Notes: generated from the sequence alone by a model not told the origin. Shown: positions 52,791 through 61,592, counted from the first letter of the stretch. The stretch is DNA of 64,000 nucleotides from Pseudomonadota bacterium (GCA_022843465.1 JALHNO010000004.1:248001-312000), one strand, 5' to 3'. Made by a program: numbers and translations.

Positions 52791-53056
52791 GGGTTGCGCG
52801 TGCCGCCCAAGCGGCGGGAAAGCAGGTTATGGATCCAGGCGAACCCTCCGCCCAGATAAAGCCCCCAGAGAAGGCTTTCCGCCAGTCCAAGGAAGAACGC
52901 GGCGGGACTGATCCATTCGAAGCCCGGGAGCACGGCCTCCAGCAGTGCTCGCATGTGGAAGCGCTCGGGTGTCACAAGGCCGAACGCGACACACAGCACG
53001 AAGCTCAGCGCCAGAAACAGCGCGGCGGAGGAAGCGATCAACTTGATCTTCAGCAT
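52787..53056 (-). CDS. DUF5676-like small membrane protein
   Basis: An 89-residue protein from ATG 53056 with two hydrophobic helices (IASSAALFLALSFVLCVAFGLV; FFLGLAESLLWGLYLGGGF). Such DUF5676 proteins are common in heavy-metal and accessory islands. It sits between the NMP phosphorylase and PRPP-synthetase genes, with four-base overlap to the latter. The role is unknown. Confidence 0.75.
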   Translation of the reverse strand: MLKIKLIASSAALFLALSFVLCVAFGLVTPERFHMRALLEAVLPGFEWISPAAFFLGLAESLLWGLYLGGGFAWIHNLLSRRLGGTRNP

Positions 53057-53140
53057 GGTGGTGCTCTCCTTTGGATGCCAACCAGCGAGGGGATGTGCGC
53101 AACGATTTCGACCTGGCAAGCGGTTTGGCCGGTGGTCCTA

Positions 53141-54655
53141 CTACGCTTCTGTAATGGTGATGATGCTCGGGTGTGCGGCGACGTATTCCAGTGCATAGCG
53201 CAACTCGCCGACGGTTTGCGCGTGTACTTGAAACAGCGGAGCACCGACCGGGATCGGATCGCCGATCCGCAACGTAATTGCAAGTCCGGCGACGGCGCTC
53301 ATCGGGGCACCGGCCAGTTTTGCGACCTTTGCCAGACGCCGGTTGTCGATGGCGCGTACCCAGCCGGATCGAGGTGCCGGGACGTCGGCGCGGTGCTCGG
53401 CCGCGCCGGGTTCAGTGAAGCCGCCCTGCGCCTCGCAGATCGCGTAGAACTTCGCCAGCGCACGCCCAGAGGCCAAGGCCTGCCTTGCCAGATCAAGGCC
53501 GGTTCCGCGGTGCGCTCCGGGTGCCAGGTCCAGCAAGGCGCCCGCCACAGCCAGCGCCCGGTCACGCAAGTCCGCAGGTGCCCCGGCCTCCCCACGCAGC
53601 ACGGCGAGAACGTCGTGGGCCTCGAGCGCCGGACCGATGCCAATGCCCACCGGCTGTCGTCCGTCGGAGCGGAGCACGGACAATTGCAAGCCCAGCGCCG
53701 TACCCGTGGCCAACAGGCGGTCCGTCAGGGTGGACGCAGCGGCGTCGGAGCGGACCTTGGCGGTTGCTCCTACCGGCATATCGATCAGAACGTGGCTGGC
53801 GCCGGCCGCGACTTTCTTGGACAGAACACTGGCCACCAACTGGCCGTCACTGTCGAAGTCCAGTGGTCGTTCGACCCGGATCAGCACGTCGTCCGCCGGG
53901 CTCAATCGCACATTGCCGCCCCAGACCACGCAACCGCCTTCGCGCTCGACCACGCGCCGCATAGCGGCCAGATCGAGCGCCACCGGGGTCATTACCTCCA
54001 TCGTGTCGGCGGTGCCGGCCGGTGAGGTGATAGCGCGTGACGATGTCTTGGGAATGCGATGCCCCAAGGCGGCAATGATCGCGACCACGATGGGCGTTGT
54101 CCGATTGCCCGGCAGGCCGCCCACACAATGCTTGTCCAGCACCGGGCCGTCGCCCCAGTCCAAGGTCTCCCCGACCGCCACCATGGCGCGCGTCAGCGAC
54201 AGCGTTTCATGCACATCCAAACGATCGCCGGCGCAGGCGGTGACGAACGCCGCCAGTTCAATATCCGACAGCTGGTTCGCCACCGTATCGCGCATCAGGG
54301 CCAGGCAGGCGTCGTCATCCAGGCGTGCGCCGAATACTTTGGCGCGCAAGGCCCCGGCCGACGCCGGCGGATCGGCATGGCGAAACGTGGCACAGGCATG
54401 CTCATCCGGCGACGCCGCGCGCCAGGCGGCCTCGGATAGCGCGACTTCGTCGATCGCCAGATGATCCCCGGTGACCACGTTCAGGGTCGCGGTCACCTGC
54501 CGATCACCCACCGTCATCCGCACGCGAGTGAGCGCTTTGAAGCCCTCCGCCCGGCACACCGCACAGTCGCGATGCATGTACACCACAGGCTGCTGGTAGG
54601 TATCGATGCCGGCGCGAATCACACGCAGCCGGGTATGCGGATGCTCGGCGGCCAT
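53141..54655 (-). CDS. NMP (AMP) phosphorylase of the archaeal DeoA-like type
   Basis: A 504-residue protein from ATG 54655, which overlaps the RNase stop (TGATG). KHCVGGLPGNRTTP (about residue 190) and KTSSRAITSPAGTADTMEV are the phosphate- and sugar-binding motifs of the thymidine/AMP phosphorylase family. The length of about 500 residues and the extra N-terminal domain match archaeal AMP phosphorylase rather than bacterial DeoA (about 440). That enzyme splits AMP, CMP or UMP with phosphate into base and ribose-1,5-bisphosphate. Directly after an RNase gene, this suggests nucleotide salvage or degradation. Thymidine phosphorylase activity is the less likely alternative. Confidence 0.82.
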   Translation of the reverse strand: MAAEHPHTRLRVIRAGIDTYQQPVVYMHRDCAVCRAEGFKALTRVRMTVGDRQVTATLNVVTGDHLAIDEVALSEAAWRAASPDEHACATFRHADPPASAGALRAKVFGARLDDDACLALMRDTVANQLSDIELAAFVTACAGDRLDVHETLSLTRAMVAVGETLDWGDGPVLDKHCVGGLPGNRTTPIVVAIIAALGHRIPKTSSRAITSPAGTADTMEVMTPVALDLAAMRRVVEREGGCVVWGGNVRLSPADDVLIRVERPLDFDSDGQLVASVLSKKVAAGASHVLIDMPVGATAKVRSDAAASTLTDRLLATGTALGLQLSVLRSDGRQPVGIGIGPALEAHDVLAVLRGEAGAPADLRDRALAVAGALLDLAPGAHRGTGLDLARQALASGRALAKFYAICEAQGGFTEPGAAEHRADVPAPRSGWVRAIDNRRLAKVAKLAGAPMSAVAGLAITLRIGDPIPVGAPLFQVHAQTVGELRYALEYVAAHPSIITITEA

Positions 54656-56043
54656 CAGGCGTTGGCCTGCGGGTTGAGGGACACTCGCTCCAAGTGCTCG
54701 GGCACCCGGCACGCCCAGCCGAGCTCGCGCGCGATCCGACCGCGCAGCGTGTCGGCCGCATCGGGTTCGCCATGCGTGATGTAGGTGATCTCCGGCGGCG
54801 GCGCCGCGCCCAGCCAGGCCAGCAACTCCTCGCTGTCGGCGTGCCCAGAGAAGCTTTCCATCGCCACCACTTCGGCATTGATCGGAACGCTCTGGCCAAA
54901 GATGCGCAGGGTTCGATCACCCCGGATCAAGGCCGCGCCGCGCGTGCCTCCTGCCTGGTAGCCCGCCAGCAGGATCGCGTTGCGCGAATCCTGGCCGAAG
55001 GCCTGTAGATGATGCAGAACCCGCCCGCCAGACAACATGCCGCTGGCCGAGATGATGATCATGGGGCCACGCTGCCGGTTGAGGGCCTTGGACTCTTCGG
55101 CGCTGCGCACCATCGTTGCCAACTCATACATGGCGTGGCACTCGGCGTCAGTGACATGGTGCTCGTCGTGGTGCCGGTGGTAGAGGTCGGTGGCATTGAT
55201 CGCCATCGGGCTGTTGAGATAGACCGGCACGCGAGGGATCTCACCACGCTGACGCAGCCGTGCGATATGCAGCATCAGACCCTGCGCCCGACCAACAGCG
55301 AATGCTGGAATGACAATGACACCTCCGCGAGCGGCCACGCGCTTGATCACGGGCGCCAGCTCGGCCTCGGCGTCGGCGACGGGATGACGACGATTTCCGT
55401 AGGTGGACTCGCAGACCAGCAGGTCGGCGCCCTCGAACGGAGCCGGCGCGCGCATCAGGGAATCCGTGGCCCGGCCGAGATCGCCGGTGAAATGAAGGCG
55501 CTGTCCGTCGATGTTCAGCGCGATCTGGGCAGCGCCCAGGATATGGCCGGCGGGAAGGAAGCGCGCGCTGATGCCCGGTGCCAGCACCTGCGTCTCGCCG
55601 AATGGCCGGCCCTCGAAGCGCTTCAGGCAAGCCATCGCATCGGCTTCCGTGTACAGCGGTAGCGGCTCCGCGTGCTTGGAGTAGCCCTTCCTCTTTGCGT
55701 AGCGTGCATCTTCCTCCAGCAGGTGGCCGCTGTCGGGAAGCAGCAATTGGCTGAGCTCGTAAGTCGCCTGCGTGCAGAGGATTCGGCCGTTGAAGCCCTG
55801 CTTGACCAGGGCGGGCAAGTAACCGGCATGGTCGAGGTGCGCGTGGGTGAGCAGCACGGTGTCGATCGAAGCGGGCGCGACCGGAAACGCAGCCCAGTTT
55901 CGTTCCCGAAGCTGCTTGTAGCCCTGAAACAGGCCGCAATCCACCAAAATGCGCTGCCCGGCAACTTCGATCAGGTAACGGGAGCCGGTTACGGTTCCGG
56001 CTGCACCGAGGAAACGGAGCGAGCGCATCGATGAGGTTGTCAT
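54655..56043 (-). CDS. Beta-CASP metallo-beta-lactamase-fold RNase
   Basis: A 462-residue protein from ATG 56043, with AAGGAG seven bases upstream. LTHAHLDHAGYLPAL (HxHxDH zinc motif), LPAGHILGAAQI, FTGDLGR and SGHADSEELLAWL, then YITHGEPDA, trace the active site. CESTYGNRRHP and the SASGMLSGGR block are the beta-CASP region. Relatives such as the RNase J/CPSF73-like and YsgB-type proteins cut or trim RNA. It heads the metabolic run and overlaps the NMP phosphorylase gene, suggesting it supplies nucleotides. Confidence 0.88.
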   Translation of the reverse strand: MTTSSMRSLRFLGAAGTVTGSRYLIEVAGQRILVDCGLFQGYKQLRERNWAAFPVAPASIDTVLLTHAHLDHAGYLPALVKQGFNGRILCTQATYELSQLLLPDSGHLLEEDARYAKRKGYSKHAEPLPLYTEADAMACLKRFEGRPFGETQVLAPGISARFLPAGHILGAAQIALNIDGQRLHFTGDLGRATDSLMRAPAPFEGADLLVCESTYGNRRHPVADAEAELAPVIKRVAARGGVIVIPAFAVGRAQGLMLHIARLRQRGEIPRVPVYLNSPMAINATDLYHRHHDEHHVTDAECHAMYELATMVRSAEESKALNRQRGPMIIISASGMLSGGRVLHHLQAFGQDSRNAILLAGYQAGGTRGAALIRGDRTLRIFGQSVPINAEVVAMESFSGHADSEELLAWLGAAPPPEITYITHGEPDAADTLRGRIARELGWACRVPEHLERVSLNPQANA

Positions 56044-56124
56044 GGGTGAACTCCTTGAAAGGGTGAGGAGAGTCCGCTTCGGCCGCTCGGATGACTGGGC
56101 GCTCGCGGCGTCTCACCCGGCCAT

Positions 56125-56159
56125 GGCGTCCGAGGCAGAGACGCTCCGCCTCGGACGCC
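56125..56159. terminator. 12-bp stem hairpin upstream of the RNase gene
   Basis: GGCGTCCGAGGC (56125-56136) pairs perfectly with GCCTCGGACGCC (56148-56159), with an 11-base loop. It lies just after the stop of the exported protein gene (56166) in the direction of transcription. There is no U-tract, so it may be a terminator or mRNA-stabilising structure separating the copper operon from the metabolic operon. Confidence 0.5.
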
Positions 56160-56165
56160 GGTCCA

Positions 56166-56573
56166 TTAGCGCCTTACCAGCTCGACGGTGTCGTTGACCT
56201 TGGGTTCGCCATCCACCACTTCGGCCGTTGCGTAGTGCTCATCGAACAACGAGGTGATGCGCACGCTGCCAACCGCTTCGCGGCGGAAGCGCGGCGACGG
56301 ACTCTTGTGTTGATGGCCGACGCGCGTGTGGCGGACCACGTCGAGCTGCTGGCCGACTTCGGCGCCATCCCGCTTTCCGATGCAGACGACCAGGCTGCCA
56401 GCCTCGGCCTCCAGGATCTGACCGCGCATCAGGACCTCGTGCTTGAAGCCGCCTTCGGCGGCGTGCGCTGTTCCTGCCAGTGCGAGCATCAAGGCCAGCG
56501 GGGTGAGCAGCCGACGGGCGCGTCCGCGCAGAATCGGGGCCGTACGGCATTGCAATGAGGATGCGATGTTCAC
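56166..56573 (-). CDS. Small exported protein, FlgT C-terminal-like
   Basis: A 135-residue protein starting at GTG 56573, which overlaps the ATPase stop (GTGA). The signal is [34 protein letters not shown] and [33 protein letters not shown] resemble the SH3-like beta-barrel at the end of FlgT-type proteins. There is no flagellar gene nearby, so this is a fold suggestion. It is expressed with the Cu-ATPase. Confidence 0.5.
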   Translation of the reverse strand: MNIASSLQCRTAPILRGRARRLLTPLALMLALAGTAHAAEGGFKHEVLMRGQILEAEAGSLVVCIGKRDGAEVGQQLDVVRHTRVGHQHKSPSPRFRREAVGSVRITSLFDEHYATAEVVDGEPKVNDTVELVRR

Positions 56574-58954
56574 GAGTGAGACTCCTTGGGCACGGGGGGA
56601 GGAAACTGGGCAGCGGCAGCGGCCGCTTCCAGGGGCAAGCGCTTCAACAACAGCGCGTTGACGGCGACGATCACCGAACTGCCGGACATCGACAGCGCGG
56701 CGATTTCGGGTGACAACACAAAGGGATAGAGCACGCCGGCGGCAAGCGGGAAGGCGAGGACGTTGTAGCCCACCGCCCACGCCAGGTTCTGGTGCATCTT
56801 GCGCAGCGTTCCGCGCGCAATCGTGATGGCCCGCACCACGTCGTAGGGGTCGCTGCGCATCAGCACCGTGTCGGCGCTCTCGATCGCCACGTCGGTGCCG
56901 GCGCCGATCGCAAAACCGACTTCCGCCTGCGTCAGGGCGGGCGCGTCGTTGACGCCATCGCCGACCATGCCGACTTTGAGGCCCTGCGTCTGCAGCTTCC
57001 GGACCTCGGCTGCCTTGTCGCCCGGGAGGACATCGGCCAGCACGATGTCGATGCCGAGGTCGGCGGCGACGCGCTCGGCGGTGGGACGGTTGTCGCCGGT
57101 AATCATGGCGACCTTGACGCCGCGGCGATGCAACTCGTCGATGGTTGCCCGCGACGTCGGGCGAATCGCATCCGCGATGGCGATGACGCCGACCAGCTGA
57201 CGTTCCACGGCGACATAGACCACGGTGCGCCCGCCGCCCTTGAGCTGCTCAGCCGGGGCTTCGAGGTCGTCCAGCGGCACGCCCTCGGCGGTCATCAGCA
57301 GCCGGTTACCCAAGTGGACCCAGCGATCGCCCACACGACCCTTCGCGCCCTGGCCGTCGACGTTGGTGTAATCGGTGGCTCGGTCGGAGACGCTGCCTGC
57401 GTGCTTGAGAATGGCTTGCGCCAGCGGATGCTCGGAGTGCGTCTCCACGGCCGCTGCAATGTCGATCAGCGCGGCCTCATCCCAGCCCGGCGCGGGCACC
57501 ACCTGCACCACATCGGGTTGACCGAGGGTCAGGGTGCCGGTCTTGTCGAAAACCACAACGTCCAGGCGCGCGGTCTGTTCGATCGCTTCGGCGTGCTTGA
57601 ACAGAATGCCGTGGCGGGCGCCGAGGCCGGTGCCGATCATGATCGCCATCGGCGTCGCCAGGCCCAACGCATCCGGGCAGGCGATAACGAAGACGGTGAT
57701 GGTCAGGGTCAGCGCGAACAGCAGGGTTTGCCCAAGCCACCAGAACCAGACCGCAAAGGTCAGCAGTCCGATCATGATGGCGGCCAACACCAGCCATTGC
57801 GATGCGCGATCGGCCAACAGTTGCGCGGGAGCCTTGGAGTTCTGCGCCTCCTGTACCAGCTTGATGATCTGCGCCAGCGCGGTATCGGCGCCCACCTTGG
57901 TCGCTCGGTAGGTGAACGCTCCGCTGCGGTTGATGCTGGCACCCACCACCTTGTCGCCCGGCGCTTTCTTGACCGGCATCGATTCGCCGGTCAGCATCGA
58001 CTCATCGACCTGGGACTGGCCCTCCATCACCTCGCCGTCGACCGGGATCTTCGCGCCTGGCCGCACCACCACCAGATCCCCGACCTGCACGTCGTCGGTC
58101 GCGATCTCCACGTCCTGATTGTTCCGCCTGACCACGGCCCGCGGAGGAGATAGCTTGAGTAGCGCCTTCATCGCATCGGAAGCACCGGCGCGGGCACGCA
58201 TCTCCAGCCAGTGGCCGAGCAGGATGAAAGTCAGCAAGACCGAGGACGCTTCGTAGAAGTTGGGCCCTTCGAATAGAAACGTCGCGCCCAGACTGAAGCC
58301 ATAGCCCGTGCCCACGCTGAGCAGCACCAGTACCGCCATGTCGAGCACGCCCCGTCGCAGCGAGCGTATCGCTGCGGCAAAGAACGGCCAGCCCGGATAC
58401 AGGACTGCGCCGCTGGCCAGCAGCCACAACCAGACGTTCTCGGCCAGCCCAAATGGCGTCGGGGGCGGAGTCATCATGCCCATCGGAGACCAGATGAACA
58501 GTGGAACGGCGAAGATCAGCGCGATCACGAAGCGCCGCCGCATGTCACGGGCGGCAGCGTGCAGGTCGGTGCCGTGGTGCATGCCCTCGTGTGCGTCTGC
58601 ACTTGCCTGGTGCGCGGAGTGCGCCGGCGAATGTCGGCCCTGCATTTCGCGTGTTGCCGGAACTGCCGGTCGATTGCTGCTGGGCTGCGCGTGGTGTGCG
58701 TGATCCTCGTGGCCTCGGTCAGCCTCTGGCCGGGGCGAGCGGCAGGCGAATCCGTAACTGCGGATGGCGGCGCTGATTTGCTCGGGGCGCACACCGTCGC
58801 GCGCATAGGTCACGCGCAACGTACCGGCCGCGAAGTTGGCATCGGCCGCCTTCACTCCAGGTAGTTTTGCGATGGTCGCGACCAGGGTGCGCGCGCAGCC
58901 TTCGGAGAGCATGTCGCCGATCGGCCAGATCCTGCTCGCCACGGCCGCACTCAT
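56570..58954 (-). CDS. Cu-type P1B-ATPase with CPD in place of CPC
   Basis: A 794-residue pump. The N-terminal HMA-like domain has SEGCARTL with one Cys, where the usual GMTCxxC has two. A His-rich linker ([21 protein letters not shown]) follows. [41 protein letters not shown] and [11 protein letters not shown] are all present, and the last helices have [12 protein letters not shown] and [16 protein letters not shown] (YN and MxxSS), the mark of Cu(I) pumps. The helix-6 motif reads CPD, confirmed in the bases 57680-57695, so the second metal-binding Cys is replaced by Asp. It would still be expected to export Cu(I) or a related ion. Confidence 0.88.
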   Translation of the reverse strand: MSAAVASRIWPIGDMLSEGCARTLVATIAKLPGVKAADANFAAGTLRVTYARDGVRPEQISAAIRSYGFACRSPRPEADRGHEDHAHHAQPSSNRPAVPATREMQGRHSPAHSAHQASADAHEGMHHGTDLHAAARDMRRRFVIALIFAVPLFIWSPMGMMTPPPTPFGLAENVWLWLLASGAVLYPGWPFFAAAIRSLRRGVLDMAVLVLLSVGTGYGFSLGATFLFEGPNFYEASSVLLTFILLGHWLEMRARAGASDAMKALLKLSPPRAVVRRNNQDVEIATDDVQVGDLVVVRPGAKIPVDGEVMEGQSQVDESMLTGESMPVKKAPGDKVVGASINRSGAFTYRATKVGADTALAQIIKLVQEAQNSKAPAQLLADRASQWLVLAAIMIGLLTFAVWFWWLGQTLLFALTLTITVFVIACPDALGLATPMAIMIGTGLGARHGILFKHAEAIEQTARLDVVVFDKTGTLTLGQPDVVQVVPAPGWDEAALIDIAAAVETHSEHPLAQAILKHAGSVSDRATDYTNVDGQGAKGRVGDRWVHLGNRLLMTAEGVPLDDLEAPAEQLKGGGRTVVYVAVERQLVGVIAIADAIRPTSRATIDELHRRGVKVAMITGDNRPTAERVAADLGIDIVLADVLPGDKAAEVRKLQTQGLKVGMVGDGVNDAPALTQAEVGFAIGAGTDVAIESADTVLMRSDPYDVVRAITIARGTLRKMHQNLAWAVGYNVLAFPLAAGVLYPFVLSPEIAALSMSGSSVIVAVNALLLKRLPLEAAAAAAQFPPPVPKESHS

Positions 58955-59598
58955 CGGACGGGATCCATCACGCGGCGACCCGGCACGAAGCGCGGCACGC
59001 TGGCCATGTAGTGCCGGTACTCATCCCCGAATCGCGTCAGGCTGTCGCGCTCCTCGGCCTTGGCGAGGCGAGCGTAGACCCAAACAAGCATCGGATACAT
59101 GGCCAGCGTGAGCAGGGTCGGCCACTGCAGCAGGAAGCCGGTCATGATCAGAAAGAAGCCGACGTACTGGGGGTGCCGGATGCGCGCATACGGGCCCTCG
59201 CGCGCCACCCGGCCCTCGCGCTGCGCACGGTAAAGCACCGGCCACGCCACCGAGAGCAACCAGAAGCCGCCGCCGATCAGGGCGAAGCTGGCGATGTGGA
59301 ACGGGCCGAAGTGCGGGTTCGCCCGCCAGCCGAACATCATCTCGAAGAGGTGGCCCGCGTCATGGGTGAGCCAATCCACCTGCGGAAACTGCGATGAGAG
59401 CCAACCTGAGAGCAGGAACAGCGTGAGCGGAAAGCCGTACATCTCGGCAAACAGGGCGACGATGAAGGCGGAGAACAGCCCGAAGCTTCGCCAGTCGCGG
59501 GCATTCAGCGGCTTGTAGAAGCTCCACGCGAAGAAAATGAAGAACGCGGCATTGAGGATCGCCAAGGCCCACAGACCGTAACCGGGAATCGCGCTCAT
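58951..59598 (-). CDS. Isoprenylcysteine carboxyl methyltransferase-like membrane protein
   Basis: A 215-residue protein with about five helices. [19 protein letters not shown] (about residues 136-154) is the RHPxYxG motif of the ICMT/PEMT-like family, followed by [26 protein letters not shown]. It overlaps the ATPase start by four bases. The family methylates small or prenylated substrates in membranes; the substrate here is unknown, but genes like this recur in copper islands. Confidence 0.82.
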   Translation of the reverse strand: MSAIPGYGLWALAILNAAFFIFFAWSFYKPLNARDWRSFGLFSAFIVALFAEMYGFPLTLFLLSGWLSSQFPQVDWLTHDAGHLFEMMFGWRANPHFGPFHIASFALIGGGFWLLSVAWPVLYRAQREGRVAREGPYARIRHPQYVGFFLIMTGFLLQWPTLLTLAMYPMLVWVYARLAKAEERDSLTRFGDEYRHYMASVPRFVPGRRVMDPVR

Positions 59599-59601
59599 GG
59601 T

Positions 59602-59883
59602 TCAGTCCTCGCGTCGAGCGTTCGCGGCATCCGTGCCGGTGGATGAGTCGTGACTGCCGTGACCGCGGTGCATGAACACGTGGAGCAACGGACACGCCAG
59701 GATGATCAGATAGGGCAACCAACCAAGGCCGCCGAGCAGATGCGCCCGATGCTCGGTCCAAAGGAAATACGCGGCGATGGCAAGGAAGGCAAAGAAGACC
59801 CAACGCAGCGACGATCGCTGCGGCGGTGTCGAAGGCGTCGACGTCATGCGGGAGTCGGAGTCGGGATCGGTGTGCGTGTGCAT
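59602..59883 (-). CDS. DUF2933 small membrane protein
   Basis: A 93-residue protein from ATG 59883. The N-terminal half is Ser/Thr/Asp-rich. LRWVFFAFLAIAAYFLWTEHRAHLLGGLGWLPYLIILACPLLHVFMHRGHGSHD gives two helices and the CPLLHxFMHxGHG ending that characterises DUF2933. It lies three bases from the methyltransferase gene and just after the merR stop, so it is part of the MerR-controlled operon. Confidence 0.82.
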   Translation of the reverse strand: MHTHTDPDSDSRMTSTPSTPPQRSSLRWVFFAFLAIAAYFLWTEHRAHLLGGLGWLPYLIILACPLLHVFMHRGHGSHDSSTGTDAANARRED

Positions 59884-59900
59884 GGAATCCTCCGTCGGAA

Positions 59901-60425
59901 TCACTTGGCTAGGGGTTTGGCTCGGGACCGGGGCCGAGCAGCTGCGGGGCTCGCTTCGTCCGGCTCGGTTTCGATGAGGCGACATACATCGTCGCCGCTC
60001 GGGACCTGGTCCTGGTGGCGGCGCCATCGGCGCGTGGCGCGGCTCATGCGCTCGAACATTTGCATCATTTCGGTCAACTGCTGGCCGATCAGCGGCAGTC
60101 GCGCATCGAGGATCTGCCGGACGCGTGGGCACGGTGCCTGACCACGGTGCGCGTCATGGATGAAGCTGCGGATCTCGCTGAGGGAGAAGCCGAGCCGCTG
60201 TGCGCGGCGCACGAAGCGCAGCCGGGCATGCGCACTGCGATCGAACAGCCGATACCCGTTGGCGGCGACCTGGCTTGGTACCAACAGTCCTTCACGCAGG
60301 TAGTAGCGCACCGCATGCACGGTCTCGTCGGCGGCGTCGGCCAGCTGACTCAAGGTCAGCAGTCCGGCTTCAGTGGGCCGCCGAGGCGCCGGGGATACCT
60401 TGAGGCCGGAATGCATACGCTTCAT
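59901..60425 (-). CDS. MerR-family metal regulator
   Basis: A 174-residue protein; the N-terminal LLTLSQLADAADETVHAVRYYLREGLLVPS helix-turn-helix and NGYRLFDRSAHARLRFVRRAQRLGFSLSEIRSFI are standard MerR features. GQAPCPRVRQIL (about residue 112) holds the single Cys of a possible effector site, and the C-terminal tail is Arg/Pro-rich. The -10 box of its promoter ends six bases before the ATG at 60425, so the message is nearly leaderless, or the start is ATG 60416. It would activate its own operon, including DUF2933, ICMT and ATPase, in response to metal. Confidence 0.85.
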   Translation of the reverse strand: MKRMHSGLKVSPAPRRPTEAGLLTLSQLADAADETVHAVRYYLREGLLVPSQVAANGYRLFDRSAHARLRFVRRAQRLGFSLSEIRSFIHDAHRGQAPCPRVRQILDARLPLIGQQLTEMMQMFERMSRATRRWRRHQDQVPSGDDVCRLIETEPDEASPAAARPRSRAKPLAK

Positions 60426-60431
60426 GCAAGC

Positions 60432-60462
60432 ACCGTAAACCTATGTGTTGCTCGCAGGTCAA
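60432..60462 (-). promoter_or_regulatory. MerR-type promoter with 19-base spacer
   Basis: On the minus strand TTGACC (60457-60462) and TACGGT (60432-60437) are separated by exactly 19 bases containing an ACCT...AGGT dyad. The long spacer is the hallmark of promoters activated by MerR proteins. It drives the MerR gene and probably the genes downstream of it. Confidence 0.75.
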
Positions 60463-60618
60463 GCTGCAGAACCATGCGACGGTTGAGGTCGCATGCAACG
60501 CGCGTCGCGTTGTCTGCCTTGAGCTACGGCGGAACGATCTGGCCGCTGCGCGAAAGGAAGATGCTCGCGCAGGGTTCGGGAGACGGGCGACAGCGCGCCC
60601 GCTGCACTGGCAGCGCGA

Positions 60619-61023
60619 CTAGATCAGCAACAGCGGCGTGGGATGGGCAGTAGGCCCGTGCCGTTTCTCGAAGGGTTCGCGGAAGCAGCGAGCGATGATC
60701 GGCTGTGCGCCGGAAGCACCCATGCGCGGAAACGGCATGCCAGTCGGCAACGCCAAAAGCGGGGGTACGCGAGAACTTTCGTGACTCTGGTCGCCCTGGC
60801 TGCAGTGCGCTGCGCAGACCGCAACATCCGCGTCAGGTGCCGCGCGCTCGGCAGGGTCGTGACACCCGAGCTTTTGCTCGGCCGCCGCCGGCGGCGTGCC
60901 CAAACTGGACAGTGCGTGCATGCAAAGCCCGTGACCGGCAATGGCCACCTGCGTCCATAGCATCCCGAACAGCGCCAGCATGGCGATGCGGGAGTGCGAA
61001 CGGCGGTGCGAAGAACGGCCCAT
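60619..61023 (-). CDS. Small Cys-rich exported protein, second copy
   Basis: A 134-residue protein from ATG 61023; the frame extends to a TTG at 61047 but no ribosome site supports it. The signal is IAMLALFGMLWTQVAIAGHG. LGCHDPAERAA and AVCAAHCSQGDQSHESSR carry Cys and His, and HPTPLLLI ends it. Paralogue of the 38615 protein; both lie next to copper genes and both have an FNR-type box about 42 bases upstream of the start. Confidence 0.55.
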   Translation of the reverse strand: MGRSSHRRSHSRIAMLALFGMLWTQVAIAGHGLCMHALSSLGTPPAAAEQKLGCHDPAERAAPDADVAVCAAHCSQGDQSHESSRVPPLLALPTGMPFPRMGASGAQPIIARCFREPFEKRHGPTAHPTPLLLI

Positions 61024-61057
61024 AAAACAACCATACGCCGATCGCAATGCTGGTCAA

Positions 61058-61071
61058 TTGATTCAGATCAA
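61058..61071. promoter_or_regulatory. FNR/Anr-type box TTGATTCAGATCAA
   Basis: A perfect TTGAT-N4-ATCAA site, extended by ATT/AAT symmetry. The centre is 41.5 bases upstream of the Cys-rich gene start (61023), the class II activator distance. It overlaps the 3' end of the membrane-protein gene. Confidence 0.7.
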
Positions 61072-61592
61072 TCGGCCGACGAACTTCTCGGATCATGGTC
61101 GCAATCCGCAGCGGTGCGCAGCGCCTCCAATGTGTGGCCCATTCTTCGACGCAGGATCAGCAGTGCGAGGGTAGGAACGAAAATCCACTGCAGCACGGGG
61201 CTCAGCCCCAGGCCAAGCAGAGGACGCGTCGGCATCAGATCGCTATAGGCCCAGCGTGCGAGCCATTCGGTGCTTGCCCATTCGAATGCCGCCGTCACCA
61301 TCAGCCCAGCAGCCACGATCAGGACCGAGAGCGGCAGAACGCGTCGCAGAGGGCTCACCACCGAGGCCAAGGCCAGACTCGCGAAACTTGCTGCGAGCGC
61401 GATGCCCGCGTCACCCAGCGTGCAGTGCGCGGCCGCCCGCAGACTGCCCGCGACGCCTTGTTCATTCCAGATTGTGTAGAGCGGCAACTGTGCCACTTCC
61501 CAGATGGCAAACATGGGCAGTGTCACCGCCACGTACCACAGCACGAATGTCAGGCGGATGTGGATCCGTCGGAGCCATGCTGGTCGTTCCAT
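61068..61592 (-). CDS. Conserved membrane protein (paralogue of 46631-47149)
   Basis: A 174-residue protein with about four to five helices. WEVAQLPLYTIW, HCTLGDAGIALA, WAYSDLMPTRPLLGLGLSPVLQW are shared with the protein at 46631. The N-terminus differs. The pairing of two such genes within 15 kb of metal genes suggests a family function tied to metals or to the low-oxygen cassette. Confidence 0.65.
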   Translation of the reverse strand: MERPAWLRRIHIRLTFVLWYVAVTLPMFAIWEVAQLPLYTIWNEQGVAGSLRAAAHCTLGDAGIALAASFASLALASVVSPLRRVLPLSVLIVAAGLMVTAAFEWASTEWLARWAYSDLMPTRPLLGLGLSPVLQWIFVPTLALLILRRRMGHTLEALRTAADCDHDPRSSSAD

